NCBI GenBank assembly: GCA_026770585.1 | Contig: MU646343.1 | Coordinates: 1,098,428 to 1,114,022 of the forward strand | Source of the DNA: Baffinella frigidus | Lineage: Eukaryota > Cryptophyceae > Cryptomonadales > Baffinellaceae | Direction of reading: 5' to 3' | DNA: 15,595 nucleotides | Part shown: piece by piece, positions 7,723 through 15,500 of the stretch | Position numbering within the stretch: position 1 is the stretch's first letter | Layout of the letters: every line of letters begins with the position of its first letter | Translations under genes and position numbers: made by a program | The notes under the pieces: model-generated | The model's input: only the letters and a program-made list of their open reading frames with translations | Told to the model about the DNA's origin: nothing | The model's database searches: none

Positions 7723-7768
7723 TGCTTTGGTGCTTTGGTGCTTTGGTGCTTTGGTGCTTTGGTGCTTT
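7723..7768. repeat. TGCTTTGG 8-bp tandem repeat, five or more units
   Basis: Exact head-to-tail units ending in TGCTTTTA. The same unit occurs in short form inside family B at about 4374-4392 and near 4495-4515. Confidence 0.9.
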
Positions 7769-7880
7769 TATTTACACTCACGTCGAAGACCACATCCCAC
7801 CTCACTCTTGAGCAAGGCGGCGACGCGCTCCGATTTCGCTCCTCCTCGAGGTCGGCGCCGTAGCAAGCATTTTTGCTTTT

Positions 7881-8060
7881 AGGTCCTTTAGGTTCTTCGA
7901 GCTCCCAACATAGGCGGACACCGGAACTTTAGGTCCTTTACTTGTTCTGCAGAAAAGCCATGCTTCCTTTTTTGGATAATTTCGTTGATCTCGTTGATTT
8001 CGTGTTTAGTAGACAGGATTGTCGGTGTCAGCCCGTGCCATTCCCAAGCAAGGACCGGGT
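7881..8060. repeat. Direct repeat, copy 1 (partner 8575-8742)
   Basis: It shares TTTAGGTTCTTCGAGCTCCC, AACATAGGCGGACACCGGAA, CAGGATTGTCGGTGTCAG and AGGACCGGGTC with the partner copy. Internal differences include an extra CTTTAGGTCCTTTA here. Confidence 0.9.
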
Positions 8061-8288
8061 CTGCCTTACTCCCTGGTGAGCATTCACCTTTAGGACCTTT
8101 AGGTTTCATTGTTTCCCAACATAAGGGCCTTTCTGTTGCCTCCGAAAAAGGTCTCTTTTTCACAAAAGTGCAAAAAAATCTTCCAGGGCTTTGAGCAATT
8201 GGACAGAAAATCCGGGAAAACTTTGGGCCCGGATTTTTCGGCCTCAAACTTTTTGAGCCATTTCCCTTTTTTCTTGGAAAGATTTTGC

Positions 8289-8483
8289 ACCAAGTGGCGC
8301 GGGGTGGGGATTTGCCGCGGCGCCCTCCCCGCGGGGGGCGGGGGGGGCGCCGCATGCCATCAGACGCGGCTTCGCGAGGCGGTTGGCACGGTGCATCGGG
8401 CGGGCGGGCGGGCGGGCGGCGCCCCGCGCGGTGAACTGATTCTTTAAACAGTGTAGAGCAAAAAGCATGCCCCGCGCCACTTG
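8289..8483. mobile_element. GC-rich palindromic element with a (CGGG)n stretch
   Basis: CAAGTGGCGCGGGG near 8291 is mirrored by CCCCGCGCCACTTG near 8469, with GGCGCC-rich sequence pairing inside. (CGGG)n occupies about 8396-8418. A poly-G run lies in the core. Confidence 0.65.
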
Positions 8484-8551
8484 CCCGAAAAATCCGGGCA
8501 AAGAGTGGAACTTTGGTGAAAAGCAGCAGAACGAAACCCGGATTTTTCGGG
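8484..8551. repeat. Hairpin, arms CCCGAAAAATCCGGG
   Basis: CCCGAAAAATCCGGG near 8484 pairs with CCCGGATTTTTCGGG ending near 8551 across a loop of about 40 bases. GCCCGGATTTTTCGGCC occurs again near 8228. Confidence 0.8.
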
Positions 8552-8574
8552 AGGCACTAACTGACGACCGGATT

Positions 8575-8742
8575 TAGGTCCTTTAGGTTCTTCGAGCTCC
8601 CAACATAGGCGGACACCGGAACTGGTTCTGTAGAAAAGCCATGCTGATTTACGGCACCGTGCCGTAATTTTTCGTTGATTTCGTGTTCATTAAACAGGAT
8701 TGTCGGTGTCAGCCCGTGCCGTCCCCAAGCTAGGACCGGGTC
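8575..8742. repeat. Direct repeat, copy 2 (partner 7881-8060)
   Basis: Second copy of the block, lying just upstream of the transporter gene. It carries its own small palindrome TTACGGCAC-C-GTGCCGTAA near 8650. CATGCTGATTTA near 8641 pairs with TAAATCAGCATG near 8753, so the copy may be wrapped in a later foldback. Confidence 0.85.
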
Positions 8743-8833
8743 AATAAATCGTTAAATCAGCATGATTACTTGGGCACAGCCTGCAGCTCCAGGGTGTTTG
8801 TAAAGTAACTTTTTGACCATCAACACGAATAGG

Positions 8834-9158
8834 ATGGGGTTCATCCGCGCTCCATGGCTGCTCGCTCTGGCACTCTGCGCCACCCCATGCGTGATCGCGC
8901 TCCCCGTCAACATGCTCAACCCCACTCGCCCTGGTCCGGGATCCCGGGTTGCGGCCGCCGCGTTGCAGCGTGAAGCTTCGATGCTGGCGAATCAGGGGCT
9001 CCGAGGCGGGGCGGCGGCGGTGAAGGTGGCGAGGCCTGCGTTGAGGGAGCAGAAGAGCATCAGGATGCCCGTGATATCGTGCTTCTTCTACTTCCTATCC
9101 ATCGCCCTCACCGCGCCGGCCATGCCCTCGATGGCTAACAAGATGATTAACAAAGATG
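8834..9158 (+). CDS. MFS exon 1: leader and helix 1
   Basis: The first ATG in frame with the leader is at 8834, giving MGFIRAPWLLALALCATPC, a compact signal peptide. It is followed by Arg/Ala-rich sequence (RGGAAAVKVARPALREQK) and helix 1 (PVISCFFYFLSIALTAPAMP). The exon ends GAT-G before a GTACCT donor, phase 1. The frame stays open past the donor to a TGA at about 9318, so read-through would give a truncated protein. I see no clear TATA box upstream. Confidence 0.8.
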
Positions 9159-9472
9159 GTACCTTTCAGCCCCCCTGCAAAACTTCACCACCACCTTGGC
9201 GGCGGGACAAATGCTATGCAGGCCGCAGCCCGAACTTCAATCAAACATATCCACACAATTCCCCGGCCGAGGATTGCCTGACCCCCCCCGGACTCTTGCC
9301 TGCTGGGATGCTGGTCTGACGCTGTTCCTTGGTAGGTTCGACAAGGGTGTCACCGGAGGGAGTCTCGCTCTACGGGACGATGGCCTCTGTCGACCAGATC
9401 TTCACGGTCATGTTTACCAAGCTGTGGGGCTCGCTCTCCGACGTCCACGGTGCCCCCCCCTGAACCCACACC

Positions 9473-9511
<39 letters not shown>

Positions 9512-12500
9512 ACGCTAAACCTTCACCGCTAAACGCTAAACCTCCCAACGCCAGCAGCGTTCTGACAGCGCGTTTCTCGAACCAGACCCCACACCTGACT
9601 AACTCACATCTACAGCCTCCACCCCTGCTTACCCCCACCAGCCACCAGAAGAGAACCAGATTAAAATGTTTTTTTCCCGAGTTGGGAGCGGTTCTACAGC
9701 TCCCAACTCGGGAAGAAACCATTTCTTCCCGATTGACTTTTCAAGTGTTTTACCTGTTTTTTTGCGCCGCAGGCTGCCTCATTTCGGGCGACATCTCGTA
9801 CAATTGCCCGAGAAACGGAAAACCCGCAATCGAAAGTCAATCGTTTCGAAGAGAGAATGTTCGGCCGCAGTAAAATCACTTGTAAAGTCAGTCGGGGAAG
9901 AAGGGATATGCCACCTGTAGTAAATTTCACCAAGTCTTAACCCTCAGGGCTTAGTCCTGGGGGGGGGGATTATTCAACTCCACCCCGATCTAGTTTACTT
10001 CGGGTGGTTGGTTGCCGCACCCTACGCCTGCAGTCAACCCAACCCAACCCTGTTGCAGCTGCTGCATGACATGTCAATATATCAATATATCAATATATAT
10101 CAACATATATATATATACATATATATGTATGTATATATATATATATACATATGTATATACCCAGCTGATACACCACTCTTCCCGTGCAGGGCGCAAGCCG
10201 CTCATAGGTGCAGCGGCGTCTCAGCACACAGCTGCCACTGAGAGACGTCTTTCTCCTCTCCTCAGCGGCGCCCCGTGCACTGGCCACCAACCCTCACAGT
10301 CTGGGCAAATCGAAAAAAATGGCTCCAAAAATCCCCTTCAAGGCCGTCGGATTCCGACGGCCTTCAAGGGGATGTGGTGTTTTCGACTTTTTCGATTTGC
10401 CCAAGTTGTGAGGGTTGGTGGGGTGATACGTCTGATACGTTTTCAGCGCCCACCTGGTATAACAGCTGACATATAATGCCACACGCTAACGCCAGCGGAC
10501 CCCTTAGCCTACGGTAGGAACCCCCCCTCCTCCTACGACGTTTAAAACAAAAAGGTCTTGAAAAGTCGTAGGAGGGGGGCTCCTACCGTAGGCAATCCGT
10601 AGGCTCTAAGTACCTCGCTGGCGTTAGCTTTTCAGATGACATACCAACCGTCCCGTGCAGGGCGCAAACCGTTCATGATGTTCAGCGGCGTCGGCGCGAT
10701 CGGTTGGTGGACGGTACTGCAGGCGGCTAAGACCTCGAACAGCTATGAAATTTACTGCACATAACGATCTTCACGGAGTAATATTCAAGCAGACGTGTAG
10801 TAATTTTCAGTGGAAAGCACTGTTTTAACTTACATCAGTGTCCCTGTGCAATCCAACCCTGTTGTAGCTGTTGCATGATACATTATCAACGCCCAGATGA
10901 CATGATAACCGTCCCGTGCAGGGCGCAAGCCGTTCATGATGTTCAGCGGCGTCGGCGCGGCGATCGGTTGGTGGACGGTAACCCAAAACCCTAAACCCTA
11001 AACCCTAAACCCTAAACCCCAAACACCAAACACCAAACCCTACACCCCAAACCCTAAACCCTAAACCCTAAACCCTACACCCCAAACCCTAAACCCCAAC
11101 CCCTAAACCCCACACCCGAAACCAGGTAGTGCAGGCAGCGAAGACTTCGAACATGCCTCTCCTCTTCGCGGGCCGCGCCCTGGCAACCCCCCAACTCCTA
11201 TTGTACTTTTTGGGTCAGCGCGGATTTTGGATCGGGGTCGGGGAGTCGGGAAAATTCGAAAATATCGAAAAAGGGCTCTAGTATTTGTGACATATTATGG
11301 GTGGGGGGTGCATCTTGTCATCATATCAATGCATAAGATAGCATAAAATCAAAAATATCGAAAAAGGGCTCTAGTATTTGTGACATATTATGGGTGGGGG
11401 GTGCATCTTGTCATCATATCAATGCATAAGATAGCATAAAACTTTAGATGGACGCACCAATTATCGAGATTTTCATTTCCCGACACCCCGACCCGACCTC
11501 GAGAAAATCCGCGCTGACCCGAAAAGTACAATATATATGTATTTCCGGGACGAGCCTGCCTCAGGTTTTTTGTCAAATGGTCTGCTTGACCAGTCGAAAG
11601 AAACTTGACCCAGTTGGATAAAAATTGCTGCCACCCGTACAAAAAGTTAGTACCAAGCACGTCCGCGAACCGTTGCGTTTTTCATTCTTTATCGAACATG
11701 TCTCTCCTGTTCGCGGGCCGTGCCCTGGCAACCCCCAACCCCCAAAACCCAAACCCCAAAACCCAAATCCACCCTGGCAACCCCCAAACATTTCTGATGA
11801 GCGTTTTGGACGCGCCAGTCTGGCACGGTTCACACATTTTTTTGCCTCAGGAGCTTTTCGTGATGGTGGAGTCCCCCCAGAGGGCATACAAATGTCGATA
11901 GGCTCAACCCCCCTTAACAAATATATCATATGTTTCATGGGGGGGGGTGTCAGAATTCACTTATGAAATTTCGGGGGGGGCGAAATATCGACGCGTATCG
12001 ACGCGCCCAACTTTACTCGGACAGAGCTAGAACCCGTGATTCGCACGGGTTACAGAGGGTTGAGGGTTTGGGGCGGTGTGTTTAAAGTGTAGGATGTAGG
12101 ATGTAGGGTGTAGGGTGTAGGTTGTAGGGTGTGGGGGTGGAGGGGTGGAGGGTGTGGCATTTTGAAACCTGCAAGTTCTCCCGGAAATCGGTACCCCCTC
12201 GTACATACCTGCCAGGCCCAGATTAATTTAATTATTTTAACATGGTTTGCAAAACACTGGCCGTGTTAGGGCCTGGGGGGGGGGGGGCTGACCTCTGGGG
12301 TCGGCGAAACCCACACCCTAACCCCAACCCCCCAACCCCACCCCCCCAACCTCCGACCCCTAACCCCCGAACCCCAAACCCCTCACCCCCAACCCCTAAC
12401 CCCCAACCCCCAACCCCTGACCCCTAACCCCTAACACCTCACCCCCAACCCCTAACCGCACAACAGGACGGCGTGACGTCGTGCATGCAGCCGATCTGCC

Positions 12501-15500
12501 AGTCAGCGATCCGGGACATGTCCCCCCAGGACAAACTCAAGGAGAACTTCGGATACCTCCTCGGCATCTCTGTGGGTACTCTCCGCCCCCCCACCCGAGG
12601 CTAGAAAGGGAACCATTTTAAATGTGGGGTTGTTAAATTTAGTACCAGTCACGGGCAGGCGTGGTCACGTATCGGGCGGAATTCCGCCCGATACGTGACC
12701 AAACGCCCTCATTTGTGTGAAAATTACTACACACCTTTTTTCCCCCATCACTTGTAAACGAATCCCTGTTTTAAAATAGTCACACTTCCAGCCTCGAGTG
12801 GCCCCACGCGAGGCTGCCCGCGGCCTTTCCTTAAATGTTGGTTTTGCGCTCGCGTCCAGGATTTGTACGGGGGTTGGTCACGTTGCTACGGAATTCCGTA
12901 CGCACCGTGGCCAATTCCGATACAGGGGTACCTCGCTCATAAGAAACCGCCCCCCCCTAAGGACCCTACAGTAGGCCTATGCCTAGCGCCCCAAGGCGAT
13001 CCTAGGGGGATGGGCGCTTTCGTATGAACCAGGTACCCTTGTACACATCCTCTGACAGAGTTTTTACGCAGAAACTTGTAGGTTTTATAAAAAGGCCGCT
13101 ATTCGCTCAGTCAGCGAGCCGCGATACGTCTCCTCAGGATGAGCTCAAAGAGAACTTTAATAGTGACGCAACCTATAAATAGTTTTGTAAAGCAACTCAT
13201 TCTGGTACAAATTATAAAACAAGGTCCATTTAAAAGTAAAAAGGGCTCCAATTCCTTTTTAAACGAGGTCGTGTTTTATGATTTGTACCAGGAACGAGTT
13301 ACTTTACAAAACTAATTATAGGTTGCGTCACTATGAACTTCGGACACCTCCTCGGCATATCTGTGGGTACGCTTTCTATCTCTGTCTCCGTTGACTAGGC
13401 TCCTCATTAAACGCACTTATAATGATTTTTGCACTTGACCGTTTGCACGGAGTCCTGATCAAAATGTAATTAATGAGGAGCCCAGATTAACTGATGCAGC
13501 GCTAGATACTGAGCGAGATACCTACCCTTACCTAAGCACCAAACACATTTCCACAGGAGCCATAGCACCATCTCACGCTTGCCGTTACCCAAACACCTCG
13601 CTGAGTTGGTAGAAAGTTCCTGTGGACCTCACACGACCATGCGTGCCCCCCTCATTATCGAGCTAGGCTTCGTCTCCCGCTGCTCGCCGCCCCTCCTCAC
13701 GTCTGTCCAGAAGCACATGTTGCCGCGCCGCTCCCGATTCTGCACCTCTCTGCTGAATGCAGAGCCTCCCGCGTCTGTTGACTCGTCAGAGGGGGCGTCT
13801 TGTGAGCGCAGGCGAGTTGACTTTCAAAGTTGACTTTTCGCTCACGAGGTGGGGCTTTCATCGTGGGCGCGGTTATCGGAGGCATGCGTTTGACCATCAA
13901 CCAGGCGCCTAACCCTTAAACCCTAAACCCTAAACTCTAACCCAGGGGGGGCGTTCATCGTGGGCGCTATCATCGGCGGAATTCTCACCTCCCGCCGCGG
14001 CCCTGAGGTCCAATCCCCGAACAAGATCCTCTTGACTACTTTACAAGCATATTGACTACTTAGAGGTCTGTTGACTACTTAGCGGTCCAGAATTCCAATC
14101 CCCGAACAAGAGCCTCGAACCAGCCTCTTGGCTACTTAGAGGCCTCTCGGTCCTGAGGTCCACGCCATCCACTGCCTACACCCTAAACCCTAAACCCTAC
14201 AGCCAGCCACGAACAAGTACTGCACGTGACTACTTGCTTGACGATTTTCTTAGTAGAAAGCGGTTCTAAGGTCCACGCCACCCACGAACAAGAGATCCAT
14301 GCCTCTTGACTCTCGGAGTAGTGGATTTTTCTGAGTACTACTTCTTCGCGTAGTGACTACTCCAAGTAGTCAAGACGTCGATTTTGAACCTTGCGCATTG
14401 CTTCCAACTCTACCTTACAGAGATTTTCATGGTGCAGAAACCGGGCCTGCACAGTTTGGTTTTTGACCTGGCACAAAAGTGCCTGGTGTAGTCTGCAGGT
14501 GTGGGAGTCACCCCCATCCCCGGAAACCCACATCCACCCCCTGAACGCGCTCGAAGCCCGGGAAACATTTGGCGATGTGTGCGCATTGTCGTGAACTTTT
14601 GTCGCAAAAGTGGACGGCTGAAGAAGTGTGGTCTGAGTTTGTGTGCGTCCTCTATAAGTACATTATACACTCACACTATGTGGGGCACTGAGCAGGTACC
14701 GCTCTCTAATGGGCATCCAATAAACTTGATTTACGGGATTTTATGGGCATCAAATAAACGTGATTCACAAGCAGGTGGCGATGATGGCGGCGTCGGGTGC
14801 GGCTGGTTGATGGTCAAACGGCTGGTTGATGGTCAAACGCCGGCGACCGGCCTCATCGCCACTTCTGACCTTTCCCGCGGGTGGCGATGCGTTCTCCACA
14901 CCGTGTGTGTGTGTAGAATGCGCTTATCTAGGACGAAGAGTAACACACCTTTTTGCTTTACAGAAAACCTTGTGATTTGAAAAGGTGGCGATGATTGCGG
15001 CGCTCTGCACCACGCCAGAGTCTTGGAAGGGGTCGCCAAAAGTCAATTCTCCTTCAAGGCAATGGTTTTCGAAAGTCAACGACCGCGTCCTGACGCGGTT
15101 TCAAAAATTTAACCCCCTCCTGCACTCTCGCGTGGCAGCACCCAGGATTTCATGGTCTTATGCGTATCCAATACCGGACGGCTGAAGGCCTGCGGAGTCA
15201 AAACGCACCAAATACTAAATCGATTGGAGCAGGTGGCGATGATGGCGGCGTCGGGCGTTGTTGACAGGCATTATCGTGACCTACTGCCGACCTTTTCCAG
15301 ACACGCGACAGTCCCTTGCGTGCTTTTGACCCGCGGGGTCGGACGCTGCACACCCCCAGCCCGCAGGGTTGGAGCACATCGACGATTTTTGATCTCCGAT
15401 TCCTTTGGGAATTGGAGCCGTTGACGCTCGATTCCGGCCTCACTCCAGGGGGAATCGGGAAGAAAAGATGGTCGATTTGCTCCAACCCGGAGGGCTGGTG

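Larger units (their letters stand above)
9450..10921 (+). other. Intron 2, 1472 bp, repeat-filled
   Basis: GT at 9450 and AG at 10920-10921. It starts with CCCTCAA telomere-like units (9470-9515), then carries a hairpin (9674-9714), a 180-bp foldback (9723-9902), an AT microsatellite, two further palindromic elements and two extra copies of exon 3. The upstream sequence AACCCTGTTG.AGCTG.TGCATGA occurs at about 10043 and 10857, showing that intron and exon were duplicated together. Confidence 0.65.
11183..12466 (+). other. Intron 4, 1284 bp, probable GC-AG
   Basis: Donor GCAACC, acceptor CCGCACAACAG. It contains a 335-bp foldback element, a partial exon 4 copy, a G-rich telomere-like patch (about 12055-12150) and a C-rich one (about 12303-12455) reaching to within a dozen bases of the acceptor. 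The part from 11739 to 12054 shows no gene; a short TATCGACGCG duplication lies near 11988-12005. Confidence 0.6.

Noticed and set aside
7888-8355. A 155-codon minus-strand frame
   Set aside because: It runs across a direct repeat, a hairpin and a GC-rich palindrome, with no recognisable domain.
9196-9873. A 225-codon plus-strand frame through intron 1, exon 2 and intron 2
   Set aside because: It reads exon 2 in the wrong frame and then passes through CCCTCAA repeats and a foldback element. The spliced frame gives clear MFS sequence instead.
13579-13833. An 84-codon plus-strand frame between exons 5 and 6
   Set aside because: No ATG at its start, no MFS similarity, and it cannot be joined in frame. 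A 9-bp inverted pair (TCCACAGGA/TCCTGTGGA) suggests repeat DNA.
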